From Eustoma russellianum (lineage: Eukaryota > Streptophyta > Magnoliopsida > Gentianales > Gentianaceae): a DNA stretch of 64,000 nucleotides. The stretch is from positions 17,393,669 through 17,457,668 of the forward strand of contig AP025040.1 of assembly GCA_036186865.1 (NCBI GenBank), given 5' to 3'. The translations under genes and the position numbers were made by a program. Shown here piece by piece: positions 11,542 through 24,100 of the stretch. The notes beneath the pieces were generated by a model, which worked only from the letters and a program-made list of their open reading frames with translations, had not been told where the DNA came from and searched no databases. The first letter of the stretch is position 1. Each line of letters starts with the position of its first letter.

Positions 11542-12941
11542 CTTGTAGGATCTCAAGGCACCACTAGAAGGGGGGGTGAATAGTTGGTGCGGAAAGTGTG
11601 GTTTTGAAAATAGTTTTGACTCAAGAACTCAACTTCTGAAAACAGTTTCTGTTTTCAGGACCAGTTTTAAAAAGTTTTTAAAACTAGGTTGTAGGTCTTC
11701 AAAAATTCTGAAATTTTGAGAGAACTTAGCCTCAGATGTTATGAGTGTCTCCTAAAACTTTCAGATTTGAATTCAACCTTTAACCCCTTCAAAAATCGTT
11801 GTTGGTCTGATTGCGTGAATCTGCCAGAAACGGTAGACTAATTTGAAAATTTTATTCATATTTGTACGTAACTCCAAATGCTCTGAAATTTTAACCACTA
11901 ACCCCTTATAAGTTATATTTAAATGGGTTGAAACATTTTTGAAAAATTCTTTTGGGAAGTTAGTCAAATACGATCAAAGTCTCAACCTTTGCAAGCCTGA
12001 AAATCAGACTGCACTAGTCTCAGAACTTTGGAAGTTTGAGTGACTTATACTTGTCTAAAAGGGTTGAAACTTGTGCCAAAAGAACCTTAAAACGTGTGGC
12101 TATGTTTCCTGAAAGTTTTGTAATTTTTGAAATCCGTTTACTATTTTTACGAGCGTGATCAAAAAGGATAAACAGTGCTGAAACAGAATATAAGTGCTGA
12201 AAGTAAATGACACCAAGAATTTTATACTGGTTCGGTTATAAACAACCTATTCCAGCCTTCGAGGATACCTTCCTCGGTTCACACTAATCACACAACACAA
12301 AAACACCTTACCACAGGGTTGATGGAGTTACACACCAACTCCAATCTTTTACAAACCTTGTATGATGAATACAATGCACACGAACACACCACCTTGTACG
12401 ATTGAAGATTGATCACACCTTGATCAATCTTTTACAAAGATAAAGAATATTTGGTGGTCTAAGAGAAGCCTATTCAAGTATATGAATGTAAGTACAATAG
12501 GCTTTTAGGAAGAAGAAAGAAAGAGAGTGTAGAAAAGGAGAGTGCTAGGCGTTTTTCACTTTGAATTTGCAAGACTTGTTCTTGTTCTTGTTTTGCTCTC
12601 TTGCTTCTTCTTTTAACCTTGTGGCCGTCCCCCCTTTTAGTCCTTCTCCTCTTGAAAATTGTCTTCTAAGTCCTTGGGAGAATATGTGGCCTCATTGTGA
12701 CATGTTCTTGCTTACTTGGCACCTCCTCATTGGATGATCATTAAACTCTTGCTTACTTAGCACTCATTGATTGGTTGAATGTTGTCATCCCTTGATGACT
12801 AGGAAAATCTGAGAATTCCACTAAAAACATGTGCCAAAATCACCATAGAGTAATTACCATAACTTCTAAGATTATCACATAAATTAAGCAAGACAATATT
12901 TCTCTAAAAAGGCTGAAAATTTCGGCCATAAAGAATACTTT

Positions 12942-13295
12942 ACATGTTGAAATTTCAGCATGTGATACATGGGTGTTCTTTTCAAATTGTTACCAAGTTT
13001 TCTTTGATTTATCTCTTGAAAATAAATCACCATTTAGTGCAAGACATCTTTATCAATTTTGGAATAAAATTATACATCATAGAGGCCAACATTTCGGCCA
13101 TATACATTACTACACATGCTGAAATTTTCAGCATGTGTGATATTCAAATATATCACAATTTTAATTCCATAAAATATTTAAAACACTTCCAAATTGTCTT
13201 CCATTAATCCACCTTAATCAAGACACAAAATATCCATTATAATGTTACAAAAATCGGCCAGCCTATAATGCACATGCTGAAATTTTCAGCATGTG
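12942..13295. repeat. Triplet palindrome array in LTR (Sire-1)
   Basis: Three near-perfect palindromes with core ATGCTGAAATTTTCAGCAT are centred at about 12953, 13125 and 13283, so 172 and 158 bases apart. Each lies next to a GGCCGA/TCGGCC motif. The same three, at the same spacing, occur in the other two full-length LTRs of this family. Confidence 0.85.
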
Positions 13296-14036
13296 TTACA
13301 AATGAGACATAAGTTTGAATTGTTACCTTGTGTGGCTCCTTCCTTTATGTCATCAACATTGTATGCTTGATTCTTGACCAATCAATATGCCAAAAAGGCT
13401 CCACATAGGCTCCAACAATGTGTCTTAGGCGTGTAACATATATTGTGCATGTCCTGAATTTTATTTTTACAAACTTTGTAAAATAGTGCACATTTAATAA
13501 TACACACATGGTATATTCCAATCAGCCCTTAGTTGAATTTTCTAGAACACTTTTAGATGTATGACATATGTAAAAAGTGTCTAGATACATGTTGTATGAT
13601 GTGCCAAAAACGTTCCATGTGTCGTGTACGTAGAAAACCGAATTTTCGACGTTTATCGATTACCCGATTTTTATCTAATTAAATTCCAATTTTTTGCACA
13701 TGTTATATATATTATGTTACGCATAATATATATAAATTAAACTTTAATATTCAGCACTTGGCTGGTCTTAAAGTGGCGCCATACACATGTGACAAAATTG
13801 AAATTGGAATCTCCACAATTTGGCCTTAATGTGGGGTGATTTGTGTGTGCCAACATGGAATGATTTCATGGCTGCATATAACATGTAGGCCACGAAAATT
13901 ATTGATATTTTTGAGGTGTAGGATCTGGTCATCTATTTATGGCAAGTACGTGACACGTTGGCGAAGTTTCGGTATTCGTCCGATACGACAATTTTCGGTT
14001 TAGAACCTTTTAACGTGTCGTATTTAATTTTTCATC

Positions 14037-14130
14037 ACCGTGACTTATATCATATGATATAAGACCTGAATATACTCATAAATATGAGTTATATATGGTG
14101 GTGTGACGTTAACGTACGTACGTAAAATAT
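14037..14130. promoter_or_regulatory. Palindrome and ACGT-core cluster in LTR
   Basis: Contains the CTTATATCATATGATATAAG palindrome, a CTCAT/ATGAG stem and GACGTTAACGTACGTACG, which has several ACGT cores of the type bound by plant bZIP factors. Conserved in all copies (61-151, about 48930-49015, about 58740-58836). A role as U3 enhancer is inference. Confidence 0.5.
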
Positions 14131-14594
14131 GTAACGTGTCGGTAGTACGTTGGAATAAATGTGTACGTGCCTTTTTAAAAAAAAATTGAAAATATATATA
14201 CATATATATATATATGTATGTATGTATATAGGCGTGTATTTAGTGTGGGGAGGAGGAGGAGGAGACTTTCCTTTCTTAATCTTGTTGCCTTTTTGCCTTG
14301 TCCAAATGTTGCTTCCTTTAATGAACTACTTAGTTTAATTAACTAAGTACTTCACTTAATGAACTAGTTTAGTTCATTAATGGTGGCACCTGAAAATAGT
14401 TCAAACACAACAAATGTTTGCCATTTGATGTAAGCTTTAAAGCTTCATGGCTCGTTAGTACTGCAACATTATATATGAACTATATAAGGCAAGTTATATG
14501 CAATATGTCATGCACACGTTTATGTCATGTATGTTTTTATGCAATACGTTTAAATCATGTATTTTGAAATCACTCAAACCCCTTTTTCTCTACA

Positions 14595-15496
14595 ATTTCT
14601 GGTTGTCATATGCGTATAACAAAATGGACTGTGGATTTTGATCCCACTGCTGATGTCCCAATTGTCTCTGTATGGATTGCGTTCCCTGGCCTTCCAATAC
14701 ATCTTCACCATCGTTAAGCGTTGTTTGAGATTGTACGTCCTATTGGCATTCCCATCAAACTGGATGTGGCCACGACTGACGGATTGCGGCCGTCAGTCGC
14801 TAGAGTGTGCGTTGAGGTAGATTTTTTTTTCAAGATCTACCGTGGAAGATTTATTTGCAGGCTAAGAATAGAATGATCCTGCAATCGGTGGCGTATGAAG
14901 ATCTCCCATTATTCTGTACATCATGTCGCAGAATAGGTCATGCAACGGGGTTGTGCCCTACAAAAGTTTCAACATCTGTACCACCCCCGCCTCCGCCTCC
15001 GCCACCTCCCCCACCAACAAAGAGGTGGACCCCAGTCAAGAAACCACCTGCAGATCCTAAACAGGATCAGCCAGTACCTCCAGCTAATATTCCTTTACCT
15101 GCTGATAATACCGCGGCCATGCATTTAGACCTTGGTAGTGACCCACATGATGAAACATCATTCGCAGCAACATAGCCTCCTCCGCAGGATGCTACTGATC
15201 ATTGTGATATGGGACATTCCTCAGATACGGGATTGCATGCAGATGATCAGAACACAGAATTGCCAAATGTTCCAGATGAAGTGGTCCGGCGAATGCATCT
15301 ACTTCCTCCATCGCCTGATGTAGATATTTTGATCTCACGTTTGGAGGAATCAGCTGAGGATGCGGGGTTTATAACCATTGTTCCTCGTCGTAAACGCCGT
15401 GCAAGAAAAGATTTGCCACCACTACCACCCTCTACCATATTGACACGTAGTGCTTCGCGCGTCGACCAGGGAAGTGACACTGCTCTTTGTCAATGA
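14595..15496 (+). pseudogene. LINE-2 ORF1, 5'-truncated
   Basis: Encodes the second half of the RNA-binding protein. The opening residues align with the HMRITKW/ FDP region of LINE-1 and LINE-3 ORF1. A frameshift in the T-run near 14821 joins to the frame at 14855 with YEDLPLFCTSCRRIGHATGLC (CX2CX4HX4C knuckle). A polyproline run (about 14985-15012) follows, then a TAG at 15173-15175, then a basic segment (RRKRRARK) to the TGA at 15494-15496. This TGA overlaps the ORF2 ATG (15493-15495). Not functional. Confidence 0.8.
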
Positions 15497-18400
15497 ATGT
15501 ATTAATATGGAATATAAGAGGCATGCGTGCCTCTCTACCTAGGTTGCATCATTTGATACGTGAACATCACTTAAATTTACTTGCACTTATTGAGCCAAAA
15601 CACTCTCCATCTAGTATTGCTAGGTTTGGTTTGGACCTTGGTTTTTCAGACTATTATTCTTCTCAATCAGAACGTATTTGGTTTTTCTGGTGCGATTCAG
15701 TATTTCATCTGCTTGCAACGTAGGATCAAGACCAAGTGGTTCATTTCAGTTTGATCTTTCGTCCGCTTCAATTGACTTTTGTACTATCGGTGGTATATGC
15801 CAAGCACACCCCACTTTGGTGTCGGCCATTATGGCAATCTTTATGTGATTTCTCTCGGACTTCTACATCACCGTGGGTGGTATGAGGGGATTTCAATACT
15901 TTTCAGACTCTTGATGATCACATTGGACGTTCACACCCTCGCTCACCGTCTTACATGATTTTAATGACTGTATTGAATCTTGCTCTTTGATGGCTCCGCA
16001 TTTTCATGGGCCAAGATTTACTTGGATGGATGGCAGGGGCCTACGTCGTGTACGTAGGAGGTTGGACTGGTTATGTATCAACTCTTCCTTTCAAGGTGCG
16101 TTTGATGACATGCAACTAACACATCTGCCAAGAGTTTCCTCGGATCACACACCTCTGTTATTCATATGTCGATTGCAAACGGCCGCTACCCGTCGCCCAT
16201 TTCGTTTCCTGGACTCATAGTTGCCTCATCTGGATTTCTACGCTTATATGAAGAATGCTTGGACCTCTTATCCTACTACTGGTGGTATGTATGATTTTTA
16301 TTCAAAATTATTTCGTCTACGGAAGGACATCCAGCGGTGGAATAAAGAAATTTTTGGTAATATCTTTACTAACCTTATGCAAGCCGAAGCTACTCTAAAC
16401 AGAGTCGAAAGCAAATGGGATACTGACCCCACTGAAGCGAATCGCGAGGACTATCATAGAGCTAAGGCTGAATATTTTCGTGCTTCCAACTATGAGCTGC
16501 ATTTCTGGAAACAAAAGGCACGTGTTCGATGGCTACAGAGGAAGACGACTCTAGTCTCACGCAATTACCTACTGAGGAGGAGGTTAAGGAGGCGGTTTGG
16601 CATCTAGATCCTCAGAGTGCAGCAGGACCAGATGGCTTTAATGATAAGTTTTATCGTTCGTGTTGGTCAGTTATTCATTCTGATGTGGTTAAAGCAGTGC
16701 AGAAATTTTTTCTTGGAGTTCCACAGCCTTCGGTGATGGCTAGTGCGTTAATCACTTTAATTCCAAAGATACAGTCTCCAAACACATTCAGTGATTTTCG
16801 CCTAATTTGCCTTACAAATTTTCTGAGTAAAGTCTGCACGAGAATCATAGCCACCCGGTTGAATATATTACTTCACAAGTTAATATCGCCAAAACAGACA
16901 GTCTTCCTGCCAGGACATGATATCTCCATGCAAGTTCTATTGGCACGGGAGATGGTTCACATGCTAGATAAGGGAGGCTCTCAGTTGTGTTTGAAGTTGG
17001 ATATGATGAAGGCTTTTGACAGAGTCAGCTGGGAATATTTGGAAATACTGCTACAGTGTTTTGGCTTCTCGGATTTTTTCATTCGGATCATTCTAAATCA
17101 TTTAAGTGCAACTACTTTAGCAGTCTTGATTAATGGTCAACCTTCTGCATCATTTTGGCCATACAGAGGTGTCAAACAAGGTGACCCCTTATCCCCTTTG
17201 CTTTTTATTCTTTCTTCTGAAGGTTTCAGTAGAGGCTTTAAATCTCTGGTTACCTCGGGCAAATTGCAACCACTCCGTTTAGGAAGGATCCCTTTTCATA
17301 TTACACATTTGGCATATGCGGATGACCTTCTGGTATTTTTACGGGGCTCACAAAGAAATTTACGACGGTTCCATGCATTCTTAACATCGCATGAAACAGC
17401 CTCTGGTCAGAAGGTAAACTTTCAAAAGAGCAGTTTCATTCCATCTACCCGCATGCTGCTACACCAGTGGAGAAGTTTTGAGAATGTACTGCACATGCGA
17501 TCTTCTGGCTTGCCATTTAGATACCTTGGTTCTTACTTGCATAAGGGCATCAATCGATCTAGATATTGTACTTCGCTACTACAGCATATTGATGACCGTC
17601 TGAATGGCTGGCATTCCCGGTTACTCTCTTCCGCAGGCCGCCTTGTTTTGCTTCGTTATGTGATCTCAGCCCTACCATTACATGTTCTAGCTGCTAGAGG
17701 CCTGCCAAAATCAGTGATCAAAATTATAGAAAGGAAAATGGCCACTTTTTATTGGTGACAGCGGCATTATTGGGTTGCATGGTCCACTATTACTACACCT
17801 TATGAAGAAGGAGGTTTGGGCATTCGTGATCTCTGCATGTTACAACAGGCTTACCATTGTCGCATTTGGTGGTCTTATCAGCAGCATAATACACTCTGGA
17901 GTACTTATATGCATATCAAATGTGGAAACCGCAGGGATTATCAGTCTAGGCTGCCGGATTCACCTGTTTGGAAAATCATTTGTTGCATTCATGCTACCTG
18001 CATTACTCAGATAGAAGCCCACGGTTCACATCTTACCTGGAAGCCTACGACTTCAGGAGAGTTCTCTTTGCGTTCTGTCTATGATATTTGCTGATCACAG
18101 CGACCAACACTGCTCTCTGCGAATTCATTTGGTATAAACATCATTCGCCTGCCATTCAGCAATTATTATGGCATATTTTTCATTCTGCTTTGCCATTTGA
18201 AGATTACATTGGTAAGTACAATACTGCTCGCCCCACACAATGCCCATTTTGTAAGCATGCATCAGCAACGGTGGATCACTGTGTGGGCATTCGATCACTA
18301 TGGAATTTTTTCGCATCCGAGCTACATTGCATTCCCCCAGCATCACTGAACCTTCAGCAATATATATTATCTTGGTGGTATCGTTCCATATTTTCGTCTC

Positions 18401-19125
18401 TCTTTGGGGTTTTCAAAATAGTCATTCTGGCTATTATCGTGCATAATATATGGCGTGCTTATGCGTCGTTAGTTTATGGTGACAAGAGCTCTTTTGCTAT
18501 AGTTTCCCTTCGGGCATCCATCCACTATGACATCGCTATGTGGGGCAAAACAATGGATGGTTCTAAGCTCGCAGCAGGATCTACACAGCAACTTCCATGG
18601 TTTCCTAGACTTCATCCCCCATGTTCGCAACTGGTTCACTGGAGATCACCTCCTTCGGGTAGATTAAAGTTAAATGTAGACGCGGCGGTTGGCAGAGATT
18701 ATGCAGCAGGAGGAGCTATCTTGCATGATCATGCTGGTTTCTGTGTGGGAGCGATCTCATTTGGCTTGCCTCAAAGTACACCACTGTTTGCAGAAATACA
18801 AGCAGCGATGTTTGGTTTGCTATATTTCCTACCACTGTATCGCTCACTTATTCTAAAATCAGATTGTGCTCAGATGTTGTCGCGCTTGGCCCAGCCATGA
18901 ACGATTTTTGGGAACTTTCATCTAAGGTTTTTACAGACATTAATACATCACCACCGACTGGACTTTCATCATATTTATAGAGAGGCGAACATGGCTGCCA
19001 ATTACCTTGTCCAACATGCAATGCTAGATCCTCGGACACATTTATTCTCACACCACACTCTTCCGTCATTGGTTCGTAGTTCCATCACGTTGGATCTCTC
19101 CTCCGGACATTTAAGCATCGCTTGA
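15493..19125 (+). pseudogene. LINE-2 ORF2: endonuclease / RT / RNase H, decayed
   Basis: Starts MNVLIWNIRGMRASL. The endonuclease part (to about 16220) has several stops; GDFNTF and SSDHTPLLF are still visible. Near 16540 about 70 codons are missing compared with LINE-1, joining RVRWLQ to the segment before the RT (TEEEVKEAVWHLDP). The RT (16529-17758) is the longest open piece, 409 codons, with LDMMKAFDRVSW and the catalytic YADD at 17314-17325. A TGA at 17756-17758 and further shifts precede the zf-RVT region (CPFCKHASATVDHC) and the RNase H (NVDAAVG, AEIQAAM, KSDC), with the tail YREANMAANYL near 18978-19010. Nonfunctional copy of a LINE polyprotein. Confidence 0.87.
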
Positions 19126-19474
19126 GCTTTCCCGGTCTTCCATGTGGATTGGCACACATTTGTTCCATCTGCCAGTATCCTCTGGGGTGCAGGCAGGCTC
19201 GGTATGATTTGGTCTCTATTAACATTTCTGTTTTAGATAAATCTCGCATATTCGTTTAACTTCGCCTTTTTCTTCACATGTGCATGGCCTGGACTATCTC
19301 TTTCGATGACCTTTATATCCAGCGCGGACGTGGCTACTCTTCCTTCGAGGATCATACATCACATCTCAGCAATGGACCCATTAGTTGAACGTGCAAGAGC
19401 AGACATTTTGTATCTTAGGACTGCATTTTACTCCATCATGTACTTCACATCATATCACCGTTCCAATTATATAA

Positions 19475-19551
19475 ATATGTATGCTTTTTCCTTCGCCAAG
19501 GTTTTATCCACAAGGGTGGTTTTACTTGGCAAGGTTTTAATGCGGCATATC
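19475..19551 (+). other. Conserved 3' UTR block, second copy
   Basis: Near-identical to the reverse complement of 356-434 in LINE-1. It holds two CAAGGTTTTA repeats and the CCAAG/CTTGG pair. LINE-3 has no clear copy before it is cut off. Confidence 0.6.
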
Positions 19552-19821
19552 ATATATGATTGGAGGTTGATAATCATTATCTCTTTACACTCACTTTATT
19601 CTTATGATGATTCAACTCTGTAATAAGGTTTTCCTCCACCATAAGTGAGGTCTTTTTTCAATAAAATCCTTTTTCACGAAAAAAAATAAATGGATGTCTC
19701 CTTCTCTGGCGATTCCTGAGTTCCATGGTGGCGGCGCTAAGCTGCCGCCTTTCGCCTCTCCGCTGTTGTCTTCTCCCTCTCCAACGATCTGCTTCTCTGC
19801 TTTTATTCCTTTTTCACAGCC

Positions 19822-21106
19822 ATGTCCTCTATGCAGCCACAAAACCCTATTCCACCATCTTTGCAATCAACGGTGCCGCCAAAGACATTTGCATCGCTTT
19901 TTACAACAACATCCACGGTGGTGGCTCCTAAACCAGTTCATAAGTTTAAGGGCAGTCCAATGATCTCGTTTACAGAAGAAGAAATTCAATCCCTCGCAGC
20001 ACCATATCGCTATACCCTAGTTGGGACATTCTGGTATGGCTGCCCTCCGTTAGCGACCATTCGATCAGCAATTGAGCGCATTGAATTTCTTGGATCCGTG
20101 GAAGTAGGACTGCTGGACGCTATGCATGTATTATTACATTTTGATCAAGAACAAGATTACATACGCTGTTTTGCGCGTCGCGGTTGGATGATCTCTGGCG
20201 AGCATATGCGAATCACGAAGTGGACTTCGGATTATGATCTGGCAAAAGAGGTACCGGTGGTGTCGATTCGGGTTACGTTTCCGGGCTTACCCATCCAATT
20301 TCACAGGAAAGATGCACTTTTCAAATAGCCCATATGCTAGGCACGCCGTTGAAGCTTGATGCCGCCACCATGTCCGCCATTAGACCATCGTTTGCTCGAG
20401 TATGTATTGAATTAGACGTCTCCAATGAGCTACCACAACGAGTCTTTATTCAAGCACCAACGCGGACAATCATGCAAACGGTAGAATATGAATCTTTGCC
20501 CTCTTATTGCACTGCATGTTATCGCCTTGGACATACACAGGAACAATGCGGAAAACAACACTCTGATGACCAAGCTGCTCATGAGCCACCTCACAAGAGA
20601 CAGGTTCCAGAAGAAAGGGGTCACAAGCCTCAGGATAAAGGGGAAAAACAACGCTGGACTCCGAAGAAAGTTGCAGATATACCCCCAAACGTTGAGGCAG
20701 AGGCGGCCAACACCGCGTCGGATCAGGTTAATTTGCCGCTTTTTTCGCCGTCACACATACCCCATACTACTACAACTACAGAAGCCCAGTTGGATCTCAC
20801 ACATAATTAGGATCTTTCTCGTTAAGGAGTCAAGACGATTGCTGCTTAATTGATCCCACAGTTGGTGATGTAATTGCCGCTCTTTCAAACAGTGAATTGG
20901 TCATTCCCCTAATCGTTAATCAACTGGATGCACAGGATAGGGAAATCTATGATGCCATGGCCAGTCTAGTTGAGATCACATATTTGGATGCAAGTCGATC
21001 AATGGCTCCACTAGAGGTACCTGCTGATCCTAGCTCCTCTGTGGCGCTGCGAATCTTACGTCGTAATCATCAAGCAGTCCCTACATCGCCAGGATCACCA
21101 GGTTAA
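19822..21106 (+). pseudogene. LINE-3 ORF1: DUF4283-like protein with CCHC knuckle
   Basis: ATG at 19822 (MSSMQPQNP). The first 168 codons hold YRYTLVGTFW, HVLLHFDQEQDYIRCF and HMRITKW, matching the DUF4283-like region of LINE-1 ORF1. A TAG at 20326-20328 plus a frame change leads to 20334-20810 with the knuckle CTACYRLGHTQEQC, and a third piece spans 20897-21106. ORF1 ends at TAA 21104-21106, 40 bases before ORF2, so here the ATGA overlap seen in the two other LINEs is absent. Confidence 0.82.
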
Positions 21107-21146
21107 GGGCTGCGCACCTCTCAAACTCTTTTGATACGTTATCTTA

Positions 21147-24100
21147 ATGAAGATCATAGCATGGAACGTCAGGGGTATTCGAACCTCTTTGCATAGAGTG
21201 TTGTCGTTAATTCATCGTTATCATATTCATGTATTAATTATCTTAGAACCAAAAGCTAGGCCATCGTTGTTGCAATCTTATCGTTTACAACTAGGTTTTA
21301 CGAATGCATTGTCCGCCAATGATGATCATATTCGGTTTTTCTGGAAGGATTCAATTCTCTCTTTGGAGGAGAAAAGGGCTGGAGTTCAAAATTACTCTAT
21401 TAAGCTGCAGTGGCTTGCGACTGGTGATAAGTTCTGGCTCACTGCGGTCTATGGTCATCATTCATTGTCGGCTCGGCGGCCTTTGTGGGAGGACTTGATG
21501 TTGTTCCACTCTTCTCTAGCACTTCCTTGGTTGATTGGGGGTGACTTCAATACATTTCGTACTTTGGACGAGCATCGGGGCCGTTACACTCCTATGTCGA
21601 ATTCATTGCAAGAGTTTAATGATTGTATAACACACTGCGACCTACAGGATATCTCTTTTCAAGGATCACTATATACGTGGTCCGAAGGTCGGGGTTTAGG
21701 TCGTGTGTGGAGGCGCCTAAATTGTTTCATGTGCTCAACAACGTTTTTTAACGTGTTTCCCATATTGCATCTACAACACCTTAATCGGGCAGCCTTTGAT
21801 CATGCTCCACTTTATCTTACATGTGATTTAGAGATTTCGCGTGGTCCGGCAGCCTTCAAATATCTCGATGCTTAGACTACGCATCCGGAATTCGACGCAT
21901 TAGTTCAACATCATTGGCAATCTTTTCCGACTGTGGGAGGTATGTGGGGCTGCTTTGATAAACTTCGCCAACTCAGAATACAATTAAAGAAATGGAATCG
22001 AGAAGTATTTGGAAATATCTTTGTCATGTAGCGCAAGCCAAGGAAGACGCGATTATACATGAAAGGGCATTTGATGCTGATCCCTCTCCGGCTAATCAAG
22101 AACAATATCATTATAGTTTGGAACAATTGAAACTTGCGCAGTCTTGTGCATTCATTTACTGGAAACAGAAGGCTAACACTAAATGGCTCAAGGATGGGGA
22201 TGCTAATACCTCTTTTTATCATCAAACACTTAGGGATAAGCATCGCAGAGAGTCTATTCGCCGCATCTTGCGTGAGGATGGCACAGAATGCGTGCTTGAG
22301 GCAGACATAGCATCAGAAGCGGTACGCTATTATTCCTCTCTTTATGCAGCGGAACCAAGTGCGATTATGATGCTATCATGCGGTATATTCCACAAGTGTT
22401 GACATCTGAGGACAATCACATGCTATTAGAATTGCCGGATATAAAGAGGTTCAGAAGGCCGTATGGGACCTCAGTCCATCCAGTGCGGCGGGTCCTGATG
22501 GGTATCCAGGTTCTTTCTACAGACGGTTTTGGCAACTCATAGGCTCAGATGTTCATAGAGCTGCACAAGAATTTTTCCTTGGCATCTTGATGCCAAAAAC
22601 TGTTGCGGCCGCAACTATTATATTGATACCTAAAGTCCTGAATCCACAGACATTCACTGACTTTAGGCCAATTTGCCTGATAAATTTTATTTCCAAAGTT
22701 ATCACACGCTTGATCGCTTCTAGGTTGGGTCGTTTGCTCCCGCGTCTTATATCACCTGAGCAAGCTGGTTTTATGAAGGGCCAAGGCATCACTAAACAAG
22801 TCTTGCTTGCACAAGAAAGGGTACATGTGCTAGATAAGCGTAATAGAGGGGGGGCATGTGATGATCAAACTTGATATGGCGAAAGCATTTGATCGAGTAA
22901 GTTGGCAATATCTGGAGCATATTTTGCAGAAGTTTGGATTTCACTCACGATTGATTCAAATATTGATCAATTACTTGGGTACCACGCGATGATCGATTCT
23001 GCTGAATGGTACGCAGACAGGTTTTTTTCAGTAGGCCGTGGAGTCAAGCAGTGTGATCCCTTATCTCCCTTACTTTTTATCCTATCATCTGAAGGGTTTT
23101 CCCGTGGGTTGAAAGCTTTGATGCATGCGGGAACGCTCAAGGGATTCACAGCGGGAAGGGTACCTTGTGTTTCTCACTTGGGTTTCGTAGATGATTTATT
23201 GATATTCTTGAATGCCTCCACTCGAAATCTACATAGATTTCGTTCCTTTTTAGATGCATACCAGCAGGCTTCGAGATAGCTAGTCAATTATCATAAAAGT
23301 CAAATTGTGGTTGGTCAAGGTGTATCTGGATCGGCGGCTACTACTGCATTGGGTATGCGTCTGACCTCCCTGCCCATTAAATATCTTGGTTCGTTTCTGT
23401 ACAAAGGTATAAATCGCTCCAGGTATTGTACATCATTACTAAACCATTTTGATGCAAAGCTCACATCATGGTCGACTAAATTACTTTCAATGGCTGGAAG
23501 ACTTGTCTTACTAAAGCATGTACTGAGTTTTATGCCTTCACATATCATCGCTAGTTCAACCTTGCCAAAGAGTGTCATCGCAATTTTGCATCGGAAAATG
23601 GCATCTTTTTTATGGAATCATGGTCATCATTGGCGGTCCTGGTCATCGTTGTGCCACGCCAAGGAGGCAGGCGGATTGGCACTACGCAATTTGGTGGATC
23701 TTCAAAAGGCTTACGATTGTCAGCTTTGGTGGAAATATTTCCATTCGAATACATTATGGGCAGACTTTTTGTAAAAAGAAGTATGGAAATCGGGTTACAA
23801 CTTACTCTCATATATATGACTCTCCGGTGTGGAAGAGATTATGTTGCATACACCCTTTTATGGAATCAAAGGTAGCCAACACGCAGGCTGGCATGCACTG
23901 GTTACCAGATTCTAATGGACAATTCTCCTTGAAATCGGCATACACTCTTATTTCGGCGTCGGCTAACACTTTTGAGGAATCAAAATACATTTGGTGGCCT
24001 CAATCTCAGCCAACCCTTAGCATTTTTCTATGGAAACTATGGACATGTTCGTTGCCACTGGTGGATAATCTTCGCAAATGGCAAACGGTAGACCTATCAC

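Larger units (their letters stand above)
1..14594 (-). mobile_element. Sire-1: Sirevirus-type Ty1/copia retrotransposon, runs off left edge
   Basis: On the minus strand the order is 5' LTR (11544-14594), a primer-binding site matching plant initiator tRNA-Met, gag, then protease, integrase, reverse transcriptase and RNase H in copia order, a cluster of polypurine tracts, and a 3' LTR. The 3' LTR is entered at its inner edge (6205) and continues past window base 1. It is split by LINE-1. The left end lies outside the window; base 1 corresponds to about 13979 in the other LTR, so roughly 2.4 kb of LTR is missing. The about 3-kb LTRs, the large gag with a coiled-coil-like tail and the multiple polypurine tracts are known Sirevirus traits; lineage assignment is inferred from these and from the RT/RNase H sequence. 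The element lies inside ORF1 of LINE-2, so it is younger than LINE-2 and older than LINE-1. Confidence 0.9.
11544..14594 (-). repeat. Sire-1 5' LTR (3051 bp)
   Basis: Bounded by TG...CA on the minus strand: TGTAGAGAAAAAGGGG at 14594 and GATCCTACA at 11544. It aligns along its length with the solo LTR 48464-51524 and the Sire-3 LTR 58299-61335. It holds the three-palindrome array (12942-13295), the hairpin with TGATCAATCTT arms (about 12406-12436), and the ACGT-rich palindrome block (14037-14130). No ORF inside is credible. Confidence 0.93.
14595..19690 (+). mobile_element. LINE-2: L1-type LINE, 5' part displaced by Sire-1
   Basis: Begins abruptly in ORF1 coding sequence (HMRITKWTVDFDP) right at the Sire-1 LTR edge, so the missing start should lie left of the window on the far side of Sire-1. 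It continues through ORF2, a 3' UTR, AATAAA (19660-19665) and an A-rich tail (about 19679-19690). It has the same plan as LINE-1 and LINE-3 but has many stops. Confidence 0.88.
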
